Below, piece by piece: positions 1 to 6,799 of a DNA stretch of 9,392 nucleotides (positions are counted from its first letter, which is position 1; every line of letters starts with the position of its first letter). Under the pieces are notes generated by a model. The model had not been told where the DNA came from. It did not search any database and worked only from the letters and a program-made list of their open reading frames with translations. Source of the stretch: Phycisphaerae bacterium (GTDB lineage Bacteria; Planctomycetota; Phycisphaerae; Sedimentisphaerales; SG8-4); assembly GCA_030614945.1 (NCBI GenBank), contig JAUXAH010000057.1, positions 1-9,392 of the forward strand, written 5' to 3'. A program made the position numbers and the translations under genes.

Positions 1-99
1 AGCCAGCGAATTGTTCTGCTGATTTGCTCGGTGTTTCTGCTTGTCTTCGGGGTAGTTTTTATTTACAATGCCGGCGACACCCTGATAGAGTTAATGTGA
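1..99 (+). CDS. C-terminal fragment of an unidentified membrane protein
   Basis: Frame 1 is open from the first base of the window to a TGA at 97-99 and encodes 32 residues (begins SQRIVLLICSVFLL, ends DTLIELM). The fragment is one hydrophobic stretch (about residues 4-22, rich in I, L, V and F) followed by a short polar tail, as expected for the last transmembrane helix of an integral membrane protein. The gene starts outside the window. It lies 41 bp upstream of the metallophosphoesterase on the same strand, so the two may be cotranscribed. The family cannot be recognised from so little sequence. The call rests on the open frame, the hydrophobic pattern and the position just before a good ribosome binding site. 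Confidence 0.55.
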   Translation, partial: SQRIVLLICSVFLLVFGVVFIYNAGDTLIELM

Positions 100-140
100 A
101 CAAAAGAAATTATTAGTCAACTTAAAGGCAGGAGGATGCA

Positions 141-1421
141 ATGATGCACACGAACAAGTCTGGTAGAGGCTCACAGGTGCGCGGGGGCGTATCAACTCCG
201 GCAGTTTTTTGGTTTACTGCGGTTTTGGTTGTTGTCGCTGCGGCGGGCGGTGCTTTGGGTGCGATAACAAAAGGGCCTTTTCTGCTTGGCATATCTGGAG
301 ATGGAGCCGCTTTGATGTGGGAAAGCGACAAGGATGGATTGGGAATAGTCACGTACCACAAGGAACAGGGGAGCAAAGTGCGTATTTCATATCTGGTACG
401 TCCGGAGCGGATAGACTGTGAAATCCAAAAAGGCCAAGGGCCTGCGGTCAAAGAAGCTGTTTTTATCTATAAGACCCGGCTGGAGGGTCTGGAACGCGGT
501 CAGGTTTACAACTACCGGGTCAGCGTCCCGGGCGTTCAAAGTGAAACGTACCGCTTTCGTACACCGACGGCTGATAGTGATGAGGTGAGGTTTATCGTCT
601 ATGGTGACAGTCGCACCAACCCCGGCACTCACCGGAAATTGGTAGAGTTGATGATGAATAAGAAGGTTGATTTCGTGGTCAACGTTGGGGACCTGGTGTC
701 GCGCGGCAGGCGTTACGAGCAATGGGGCCCGCAATTTTTTGAGCCATTAAAGGGTCTGGCCGAAACGGTTCCGGTCTATATTGCCAAGGGCAATCACGAC
801 CGCGGCGATGGCTATTTCGAAAAACTGCTGATTTTAGAAGGAGAGAAAAACAACTATGGTTTCGACTATGGGCCGGTGCACTATTTCTGTGTTGACAACG
901 TATCCGGTGACCTAAAAAGCGAAGAACTGTTGAAGCTGATTTGGGCCGATGCGCAAAGCAGCAAGGCCCGATGGAAATTCGTGAGCTATCATATACCAAG
1001 CGTTAATTTCGGTGGGCATTGGTCGAAGTGGGGGTATCCGGATGCGCTGCGGACTTTGTCCGAAGCCGGCGTCGATTTTGTCCTGACGGGCCATTCGCAT
1101 CAGTACGAGCGATTTCGCCCCATCGCCCCGGCACCCGGAACCGACGGCAGTTTTGTAACTTATGTCACCTCCGGCGGCGGCGGTGCGGGACTGTATGACG
1201 TCAAGCCGTGTCTCTACCACGCCAGCGCAAAGAAGATACATCACTTCTGTTTGTTTCACATCAAAGGCAATAAACTCACTATGGATACCATCGATATCGA
1301 CGGCAAGATAATCGACCATCTTGAAATAACTAAAACCGATGGCCGGTTAAATAAACAGTATCTGCGGACGGCAGTGCCGATGGAGGAGATTCGGCGCTAT
1401 CAGGAGTTGAAGCGAAAGTGA
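141..1421 (+). CDS. Membrane-anchored or secreted metallophosphoesterase, purple acid phosphatase-like
   Basis: This 426-residue protein is predicted to be a calcineurin-like metallophosphoesterase that hydrolyses phosphate esters with a two-metal centre outside the cytoplasm. The metal-ligand motifs appear in the usual order: GDSR (155-158), GDLV (183-186), GNHD (217-220), a lone His in SYHIP (His284), and GHSHQYERF (317-325). The GHxHxYER form and the later SGGGGAG (344-350) are typical of the purple acid phosphatase branch. Residues 21-38 are hydrophobic after a basic N-terminus, fitting a signal peptide (possible cleavage after ALG, residue 40) or a membrane anchor. Residues 43-141 look like the Fn3-like domain that precedes the catalytic domain in this branch, ending with YRFRTP. 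AGGAGG at 130-135 lies 5 nt before the ATG at 141; a second ATG at 144 is 8 nt away and cannot be excluded. The substrate is unknown. Confidence 0.88.
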   Translation: MMHTNKSGRGSQVRGGVSTPAVFWFTAVLVVVAAAGGALGAITKGPFLLGISGDGAALMWESDKDGLGIVTYHKEQGSKVRISYLVRPERIDCEIQKGQGPAVKEAVFIYKTRLEGLERGQVYNYRVSVPGVQSETYRFRTPTADSDEVRFIVYGDSRTNPGTHRKLVELMMNKKVDFVVNVGDLVSRGRRYEQWGPQFFEPLKGLAETVPVYIAKGNHDRGDGYFEKLLILEGEKNNYGFDYGPVHYFCVDNVSGDLKSEELLKLIWADAQSSKARWKFVSYHIPSVNFGGHWSKWGYPDALRTLSEAGVDFVLTGHSHQYERFRPIAPAPGTDGSFVTYVTSGGGGAGLYDVKPCLYHASAKKIHHFCLFHIKGNKLTMDTIDIDGKIIDHLEITKTDGRLNKQYLRTAVPMEEIRRYQELKRK

Positions 1422-1442
1422 TAAAGAAGGCAGACAGGAGCC

Positions 1443-1546
1443 ACCGCAGAGAACGCTGAGAGCACAGAGAAAAAATTAAAATCAAAAAACTCAGCGGCCT
1501 CTGCGAACCCCGCCCCTGCCGCAGGGGCGTGGGCGAACTCGGCGGC
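1443..1546. repeat. Inverted array of a 9-bp unit in the convergent spacer
   Basis: The left arm is three 9-bp units of form NNCGCNGAG (1443-1451, 1452-1460, and a weaker copy at 1461-1469). The right arm is three units of the complementary form CTCNGCGNN (1490-1498, 1499-1507, 1538-1546). Bases 1445-1460 pair with 1490-1505 as two perfect 7-bp stems around a 2x2 mismatch. An A-rich centre (1470-1489) separates the arms. The last right-arm unit is displaced by 30 bp that contain a GC hairpin. The element fills most of the 151-bp spacer between the convergent metallophosphoesterase and yihY genes. It could end transcription on either strand, but no T-run follows a stem as in a standard intrinsic terminator, so it is listed as a repeat. 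Confidence 0.75.
1508..1532. repeat. GC-rich hairpin, apparent insertion flanked by GCGAA direct repeats
   Basis: CGCCCCTG (1511-1518) and CAGGGGCG (1522-1529) are perfect complements around a 3-nt loop, with partial further pairing between the flanking CC and GG. The pentamer GCGAA occurs directly before it (1503-1507) and at its end (1533-1537). Removing 30 bp restores three contiguous 9-bp units in the right arm of the surrounding array. This fits insertion of a small hairpin element with a 5-bp target duplication, though a single case cannot prove it. Confidence 0.6.
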
Positions 1547-1572
1547 AAGAAAAGCTCGGTTACTTCCCTGCT

Positions 1573-2898
1573 TTATTGTGTTCTGGTGTCTCCGAGGATT
1601 TGTTTTAAGGTATACTGGGCCAGGGCGTTTCGCTGGGATTGAGTTATTTGTGCGAGACCGTCCGGCAGGCCGGTTGTTGACTGTGCAAAGCTCACTTCAG
1701 CTACGGCTGCGCCAATATCGGACAATCTGATATTGGCCGGTTCTTTTGCCGGAACAAAACCAAGCTTTGGTTCAGAGGTCTTGATTATAATCCCGCCGGC
1801 AACGAGATGGTCAAGTATCTTTTCGCTGAATTCAGCGGGTATATCCAATTTGCTGCATATAACCTCAGGCGAGACCGGAGCGTTGTTTGCCTCAAAAGCG
1901 GCGGCAATCTCGCGTACGATATTGATGGCGGTAAGGTCGTTAGCTATGAAATATCCCTCTGTCTCTTTGGCAGCGGCAATCTCGGCGGCGTCAAGCGTCT
2001 TTAAGTGCTGAGTGGTAAATGTCAACTGCAGGCCGAACAGCACGATAAGCCACGTGATAAAAATCCAGAAGACGCTCAGTGGTATAAGCCCCATAACCCC
2101 GTAAACCTTACTGTAAGGGATAAATTCCGTAACGTATTGCCCAAAGCCCCACTTGGCAAAACTCCAGACCAACGCAGCCACTGCCGCTCCCCCGATAGCG
2201 GCTTTTGCCTGGACCTTTGTGTTTGGCAAGACAAAGTAAAGCAGGAAAAAGGCGACAGTCGCGACGATATAAGACAGAAGAGCTGGGGCGATATTTGACA
2301 GGACGGTTTCTTGTATCTGTGCCAGAGCAGCATATTTTGTGCTGGCGTACACTCCCAGACCAAAAAGCAACGGCCCAAGCGTCAGGAGCGCCCAGTAATT
2401 GATTATTCGGTGCAGAAAATTCCTGCTGCGAGCAACGTGCCAGATATAGTTAAACGCCCTCTCTATGGTCAATAGCAAAGCCAGCGCGGCCCAGATAACA
2501 ATTGCGGCACTAAAGAGAGCGATGGAACCTTCATCTAATCTTGTGAAGAAACTTCCGGCTATATTGTCGAGATATTCTGTGAGCATTATTTTTTCATCCG
2601 GTTTTTCGGGGTCCGGGGTGTATTCAATAGTTGAGAGATGAAGCTGCGCATAAACTACATTTTTTACTTCCTCGCCTACGTTACTATAAGCGGGGAATAA
2701 TCGAAATATTAAAAGTAATAAGATGGTCAGCGGGACAATTCCGAAGATTGTATGATATGACAGGGCGGCGGCCTGCTGGCCTGCGCGGTTCTTCCTCAGC
2801 AGTCTCGCACAGTGCGACCAGAGTTTAATTTGAAAGACTGCAAATCGGCCGGCCTTGCCGAGCTGTGTGGTAGGTGTGGACAAAAGCTTCTTCAACAT
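1573..2898 (-). CDS. YihY/BrkB family integral membrane protein with C-terminal cytoplasmic domain
   Basis: The 441-residue product belongs to the YihY/BrkB family, once called ribonuclease BN. These are inner-membrane proteins of uncertain transport or envelope function; the RNase BN name was a misassignment. A basic N-terminus leads into QQAAALSYHTIFGIVPL (41-57), the family's typical first-helix sequence. Hydrophobic segments lie at about 48-70, 125-148, 165-186, 205-225, 232-252 and 268-296, giving six helices. LPNTKV (224-229) and the VYGVMGLIPLSVFWIF stretch (265-280) are also family features. Residues about 315-385 are soluble and look like a winged-helix module (VSPEVICSKLDIP, ILDHLVAGGII). 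The ATG at 2898 is 39 bp after the AsmA-like stop, so the two are probably cotranscribed. Its ribosome binding site is weak (AAGGG about 8 nt upstream). It is the last gene of the - strand cluster. Confidence 0.87.
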   Translation of the reverse strand: MLKKLLSTPTTQLGKAGRFAVFQIKLWSHCARLLRKNRAGQQAAALSYHTIFGIVPLTILLLLIFRLFPAYSNVGEEVKNVVYAQLHLSTIEYTPDPEKPDEKIMLTEYLDNIAGSFFTRLDEGSIALFSAAIVIWAALALLLTIERAFNYIWHVARSRNFLHRIINYWALLTLGPLLFGLGVYASTKYAALAQIQETVLSNIAPALLSYIVATVAFFLLYFVLPNTKVQAKAAIGGAAVAALVWSFAKWGFGQYVTEFIPYSKVYGVMGLIPLSVFWIFITWLIVLFGLQLTFTTQHLKTLDAAEIAAAKETEGYFIANDLTAINIVREIAAAFEANNAPVSPEVICSKLDIPAEFSEKILDHLVAGGIIIKTSEPKLGFVPAKEPANIRLSDIGAAVAEVSFAQSTTGLPDGLAQITQSQRNALAQYTLKQILGDTRTQ

Positions 2899-2937
2899 CT
2901 CTGTGCCCTTTCAACTTTGAATTACGCCTCACCTTGT

Positions 2938-5900
2938 TTACTTAAACAATCCCTCAAGGCCCTTTAGCAACTCCTGCTCTAATTGCCTTCTCAATTGCTC
3001 TTCGAGCAGCTTGCCGAGGTCAAGTACAGGCTTGTCGATGGTGCCTCTAAGCGGCAGCGATATTCTTTGGCCTACAGTTTCTTTATCGACCCTTACCGTT
3101 CTGCCCTTTAGAGTATAAGGCAAAGTTGCCGTCATATTCAAACTCTTATCCAGGCCGATAACGCCTGTGAAGTTGAGCGGATTGTCACCAATATCCATTT
3201 GCATATCGTCATATTTCAGAAAACCGTTCTGCAAAACGAATTTTGTCGGACGGATGGTAATTTCTTGTTCCCGAAGGCCTGTTCCGACTAATGAAAGAAT
3301 TGTGCCGAGCAAATCCGAGGGCTGCAGGCGCAGGTGGTTTACCGAAATCGTGCCGACCACTTCGAGGTCATTTTTGGCAGCACCCGCCAGCGGTATGGCA
3401 AGCCGCTCGCAGCTAAAATTTGCCACGCCGCTAACGTTGACGGTGTTCGCAAAGATGGGGTTCAGATACATCAAAAGCCTTCTGGTTGTCTCATCGTTAA
3501 TTTGAATATCCTTCGCTATTTCAATTGGCCCCGGTGTTTTCAAAAGTGTCGGCTTCTGCTTGAAATCGGCTTCGGCGGCAAAGTTAAATTGGCCGTTATT
3601 GACCGTCGTCGAGAACGGAGCAATCTTTAATAAGCCATTCTGGATTTGAATGTCCACGTCGGTCGGGCCGAAATTGAGGCCCATATACTGGGCCTTTTCG
3701 AAGCCCAATTTGGCCTTTGTGTTAAGATTGGCCAAGAGTTTGTCTGTCCGTCCGGTCGGGTATTCGCTGGTGAAATTGATAGCGTCTCTTCTTTTGCCCT
3801 GCAGTTTCAGACCCTCGGGCAAGAACGGCCCGGCAATAGTGCTGACAGCCGACCAGTCATATTCGCAGTCAACCTGTCCCTCTAATCTGGTTTTGCCGGC
3901 TTTACTGACGTGGCTGAATTCGCCCTTGTGAATCTTTATTTGCGGACTTGTCAACTGCAATTTTTTGACATTGACGGCCTTTTCTTTGGGGTTAACTTCA
4001 GCGTCAAAGACGAGCGAGACCTCGTTTGACTCAAAAGGCTTCTGCTCCGGGTAGCTGAGCTTTAGATTTTTAATATGTGTCGAGTCGGTTATGATGCGGT
4101 AGTGCTGGTTTTCGGCACTAATGGAGATGTCCGATTGAGCGGTGCCGGCCAGCTGCATTTCCTTCGGAAAAGATGCGAATAAGACCGCAAAGGGCTGAAG
4201 CTTCTCCAGGTCGACATCATTCGCGGAGACAACGAGGTCCATAGGTTTCCGGGCCTTTTTGCCCAACGGCAGAACCGAATCTTTTATACCGACCTCGCCA
4301 AGACTTGCCTCGGCGTTTATAAAATTAACGTCAACAATGCGTTTGACCGTATCAGCGATAACTGAAAAATCTATATCGGCTTTCGGCTCGAACGCACTGA
4401 CACCTTCCGCTGAAGTCAACCGAAGATTTTTAACCGCTGATGAGCCGGCAACACTAATTTTATCTTTGCTGCCGCATACTTCACCTTTGCTGAAAAGCTC
4501 ACCAGCTATTTTGTATGGGCCTATATCAATGAACCGGCCTAACTCAGCTTGAAGCCCTGCCAAATTTACGTCGGCAGTGTATTTGAGCAGCTCAGTGGTG
4601 CCCGTGCAATTGACCTGGCAAAATGCCGCCGACACATCTAATTTGTCAAAGTTTATTCCGGTTTTATCTGAAGTTATTTCGGCGGTCGCGCTTAGCGGCT
4701 CCGACAGGGCAATCGTTTTTCCCTCAACTGTACCTGTTAATCCGACGAGATTTCCGTGGCCGTAAATTTTTCTTTTGCCGGCTTTGGTCAGTGCCTCGAT
4801 GCTGCCGTTCAATTGCCCCGAAGTTATTTTCGTTCCCTCTTTCAATCTGAATGTGTGCGGCATTAAAGAGCTTGCGGCGGCGAGGTCGCAATCGAAGCTG
4901 CCGTTTAAGTTGTAAATTGAGTCGGCTTTTACGAAGTCGGCCAGGGACCCAAACGTGGTCGGGACATCGCCGCTTGCCCGCGCTGTCAGCCAGTCGGTTT
5001 GAATTTGCAGCTTCCGGATATTTATCAGTTTCTTCGATTTTTTAAGTGTTACGTCAACGTCTAAAGTGCCGGTTTTGAATCTGTCACCTTTTAGTTCGGA
5101 ACCGGTTACGTCCAAATCCCTGCCTTTCAGGTTTGCGCTCAGGTTATCAATTTGGCCATCTTTGATTTCGCCGGTTACACTGGCGGAGAGCAGTCCTTCG
5201 GCCTTGATGTCAACACCGGCCAATGCGAAGAAGGGAGCTAAAGATGGGAGGTTTAGGTCGGTGACCTGAACAGAGAAATTGCCACTGGTACCTTTGAGGG
5301 TCCAGCCGGTTTTTGCCTTACCGGGACTAATCCGTCCGTCTGCGTGAATCTTCGACTCTTTGCCTTTGTCAACGACGGCCACATCTATGTTGAAATTTGT
5401 TTGCCGGGGCGGCGGCAATAAATTTACCTTCGAGTTTATCTGCGAAAGCTCAACGGTTTTGGCTTTTGAATCTGTCACCTTCAAACTGCCGTTGTTAATT
5501 ACAACATCCATAACAAGACCGATATGCTTGGCTTTTACGGGAACCGGCTCCGGTTTCCCAACACGCCCATCCCCCACCGCAGGTTGGTCCTTAAGATTTA
5601 TCCGGACTTTCGGCTCATCAATTATTGTTTTTCCAAACGACAAACTACCTAACAAGATGGAACCGTAGTGGGGTTTTGTAGTGATTTGTTTTATCTCAAC
5701 AAAGGTAAGGCCGGCACTGTCGTTAAAACTAAAGTCTGTAACCCTGATGCCTTTCCACCAGCTCATTGAAAGACCGGCGAAATTTATCCGGCCTTCGATG
5801 GAATTATTGATTCTGGCCAATATTATTTTCCGGCCTTTTTCGGATGATACAAACGCAGGGACAAGGAAAAACGCTAACACAATCAAAACGACTGCAAGTG

Positions 5901-5973
5901 CTAATACCGGCTTGAGTATTCTTGTTCTGGTTTTTCTTTGGGGCCCAGCTTTAGGTTTTTTTTCGGCTTGCAT
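2938..5973 (-). CDS. Large AsmA-like envelope protein
   Basis: This 1011-residue protein has a basic N-terminus (RKTRTRILK), one membrane anchor (about 20-43), and a long beta-rich region expected to lie in the periplasm. The sequence after the anchor (SMSWWKGIRVTDFSF, then DEPKVRINL near 120-127) is the usual start of AsmA/TamB-related proteins. These form long hydrophobic grooves and are linked to lipid movement between inner and outer membranes. The C-terminal part (about 815-985) resembles the AsmA C-terminal region: VSGVANFSCERLAIPLAG, a segment around LNMTATLPY, and LRGTIDKPVLDLG. It ends in an amphipathic helix rich in L, E, Q and R (982-1011). The start is supported by GGGGGA (5980-5985) 6 nt before the ATG. 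Family-level assignment is good; the exact role in this organism is inferred. It lies 175 bp downstream of frr and 39 bp upstream of yihY. Confidence 0.8.
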   Translation of the reverse strand: MQAEKKPKAGPQRKTRTRILKPVLALAVVLIVLAFFLVPAFVSSEKGRKIILARINNSIEGRINFAGLSMSWWKGIRVTDFSFNDSAGLTFVEIKQITTKPHYGSILLGSLSFGKTIIDEPKVRINLKDQPAVGDGRVGKPEPVPVKAKHIGLVMDVVINNGSLKVTDSKAKTVELSQINSKVNLLPPPRQTNFNIDVAVVDKGKESKIHADGRISPGKAKTGWTLKGTSGNFSVQVTDLNLPSLAPFFALAGVDIKAEGLLSASVTGEIKDGQIDNLSANLKGRDLDVTGSELKGDRFKTGTLDVDVTLKKSKKLINIRKLQIQTDWLTARASGDVPTTFGSLADFVKADSIYNLNGSFDCDLAAASSLMPHTFRLKEGTKITSGQLNGSIEALTKAGKRKIYGHGNLVGLTGTVEGKTIALSEPLSATAEITSDKTGINFDKLDVSAAFCQVNCTGTTELLKYTADVNLAGLQAELGRFIDIGPYKIAGELFSKGEVCGSKDKISVAGSSAVKNLRLTSAEGVSAFEPKADIDFSVIADTVKRIVDVNFINAEASLGEVGIKDSVLPLGKKARKPMDLVVSANDVDLEKLQPFAVLFASFPKEMQLAGTAQSDISISAENQHYRIITDSTHIKNLKLSYPEQKPFESNEVSLVFDAEVNPKEKAVNVKKLQLTSPQIKIHKGEFSHVSKAGKTRLEGQVDCEYDWSAVSTIAGPFLPEGLKLQGKRRDAINFTSEYPTGRTDKLLANLNTKAKLGFEKAQYMGLNFGPTDVDIQIQNGLLKIAPFSTTVNNGQFNFAAEADFKQKPTLLKTPGPIEIAKDIQINDETTRRLLMYLNPIFANTVNVSGVANFSCERLAIPLAGAAKNDLEVVGTISVNHLRLQPSDLLGTILSLVGTGLREQEITIRPTKFVLQNGFLKYDDMQMDIGDNPLNFTGVIGLDKSLNMTATLPYTLKGRTVRVDKETVGQRISLPLRGTIDKPVLDLGKLLEEQLRRQLEQELLKGLEGLFK

Positions 5974-6033
5974 TACTTGTCCCCCGAAAGAAAGTTAAAG
6001 TTCCGAATCAAAACAGCATTCTAAAGAGCACAA

Positions 6034-6108
6034 GCCCCGCTGCTTCGATTTTGCGAAGCCCCACGTCTTGCCTGCCAAAAGGCAGTGGGGCAAGCAAAAC
6101 AGCTGGGC
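6034..6108. repeat. Nested 75-bp imperfect palindrome between frr and the AsmA-like gene
   Basis: Four nested pairings are visible. GCCCCGCTG (6034-6042) pairs with CAGCTGGGC (6100-6108) with one mismatch. TTTTGC (6049-6054) pairs with GCAAAA (6094-6099), GCCCCAC (6058-6064) with GTGGGGC (6085-6091), and TGCC (6073-6076) with GGCA (6081-6084) around an AAAA loop. A competing local hairpin, GCTTCG / CGAAGC, exists at 6042-6047 and 6054-6059. The element sits in the 175-bp spacer after frr. It could fold in the transcript and act in processing, stability or partial termination, but no T-run follows on either strand. The CCCC...GTGGGG character resembles the hairpin at 1508-1532. Confidence 0.7.
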
Positions 6109-6118
6109 CGGCTTAGGC

Positions 6119-6130
6119 AACTTATAAGTT
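6119..6130. promoter_or_regulatory. 12-bp perfect palindrome, possible operator or promoter part
   Basis: AACTTATAAGTT is a perfect palindrome located 18 bp after the frr stop, in the AT-rich part of the spacer that leads to the AsmA-like gene. On the - strand it is preceded by TTGACC (overlapping the frr stop), but the distance to the TATAAG-like sequence is about 20 nt, longer than a good sigma-70 spacing. It may be a weak promoter, a repressor site, or chance in AT-rich sequence. Confidence 0.2.
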
Positions 6131-6148
6131 ATCGACTTTTTATCAAGG

Positions 6149-6709
6149 TCAATCGAGCATTATCTCGTCGGATTTGCTTTTGATTACGGAATCAATCTTG
6201 TCGGAGTATTGCCTGGTAACATCGTCGATTTGTTTTTTGCCGGTCTGGAGGTCATCTTCGGTGATGAGTTTGTCTTTTTGCTCCTTTTCGAGCTGCTTAT
6301 TTACTTCTCTTCGTATGTTGCGAATAGTAACCTTCGTCTGCTCGCCCATCTGTTTGGCCTGGCCGACGAGCTGCCTTCTTCTTTCCTCACTGAGCGGTGG
6401 AATGTTGAGGCGGATTAGTTTGCCGTCCACGACCGGCGCAATGCTCAGGTCGCTGTTTTTGATTGCCTTTTCGATTTCTTTGACCGAAGCGGGGTCGAAC
6501 GGCTTAATCACAATCGTATCCACCTGCGGCGTTGCGAGGGTCGCCATCTGTTTCAAGGGCGTAGGCGTCCCGTAATAATCGGCCTTTATGTTCTCGACCA
6601 GCCCCGTAGCAGCTCTTCCGGTCCGAACGGTTTTAAACTCATCGTGCAGGACTTCGAGCGCCTTTTTCATTTTAGATTTGCTCTCGGAGAGTATTTCCTT
6701 AGGGGGCAT
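6149..6709 (-). CDS. frr: Ribosome recycling factor
   Basis: The 186-residue protein acts with EF-G to split the post-termination ribosome in the cytoplasm. Family hallmarks are clear: VRTGRAATGLVENIKADYYG (28-47), followed by TPTPLKQMATLATPQ; then IKPFDP; IPPLSEERRRQLV (103-115); and the helical NIRREVNKQLEKEQKD (131-146). Length matches the usual 185 or so residues. An in-frame ATG four codons upstream (6721) is probably not used: it has no ribosome binding site and lies directly against a repeat array. The ATG at 6709 has GAGG (6716-6719) 6 nt upstream. It is the fourth gene of the rpsB-tsf-pyrH-frr order, 74 bp after the pyrH stop. Confidence 0.96.
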   Translation of the reverse strand: MPPKEILSESKSKMKKALEVLHDEFKTVRTGRAATGLVENIKADYYGTPTPLKQMATLATPQVDTIVIKPFDPASVKEIEKAIKNSDLSIAPVVDGKLIRLNIPPLSEERRRQLVGQAKQMGEQTKVTIRNIRREVNKQLEKEQKDKLITEDDLQTGKKQIDDVTRQYSDKIDSVIKSKSDEIMLD

Positions 6710-6715
6710 CTGTAG

Positions 6716-6719
6716 CCTC
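6716..6719 (-). promoter_or_regulatory. Ribosome binding site that decides the frr start
   Basis: GAGG on the - strand lies 6 nt before the ATG at 6709. It falls inside the short extension that would be translated from the upstream ATG at 6721, which itself has only repeat-array sequence before it. This favours the 186-residue form over the 190-residue one. Confidence 0.65.
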
Positions 6720-6721
6720 AT

Positions 6722-6799
6722 TTCGTATTGAGTATATCGTATTGCGTATATCGTATTTGGTCTTTTCCTTCACGCGATACGCATCACGCACGACGCGTC
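6722..6799. repeat. Bipartite array of a 7-bp unit between pyrH and frr
   Basis: Five consecutive 7-bp units of form NNCGTAT run from 6722 to 6756 (6722, 6729, 6736, 6743, 6750; the second reads TGAGTAT). After a 15-bp spacer, four units of form ACGCNNN run from 6772 to 6799. The arms are partly complementary: GCGTAT (6744-6749) pairs with ATACGC (6777-6782), and CGT (6752-6754) with ACG (6772-6774). The transcript can therefore form a hairpin with a 2x2 internal loop. The right arm overlaps the end of pyrH, providing its stop codon and its last four codons. The left arm ends just before the false upstream ATG of frr. Confidence 0.8.

Noticed and set aside
1445..1529. Rho-independent terminators for the convergent genes.
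   Set aside because: Strong stems exist, but no T-run follows them on either strand; the T- or A-rich tract is in the loop. The repeat interpretation explains the sequence better.
5073..5481. An identical 18-bp sequence (TTTTGAATCTGTCACCTT) at 5073-5090 and 5464-5481 inside the AsmA-like gene.
   Set aside because: The two copies are read in different frames (GDRFK and KVTDSK), so they are not a repeated protein module. No flanking similarity extends the match, so I treat it as chance or too short to interpret.
6710..6721. A four-residue N-terminal extension of Frr (MRLQ).
   Set aside because: The upstream ATG has only repeat-array sequence before it, whereas the ATG at 6709 has a GAGG site 6 nt upstream and gives the normal protein length.
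6722..6799. A CRISPR array.
   Set aside because: The units are 7 bp with no spacers of CRISPR length, and the two arms are in opposite orientation.
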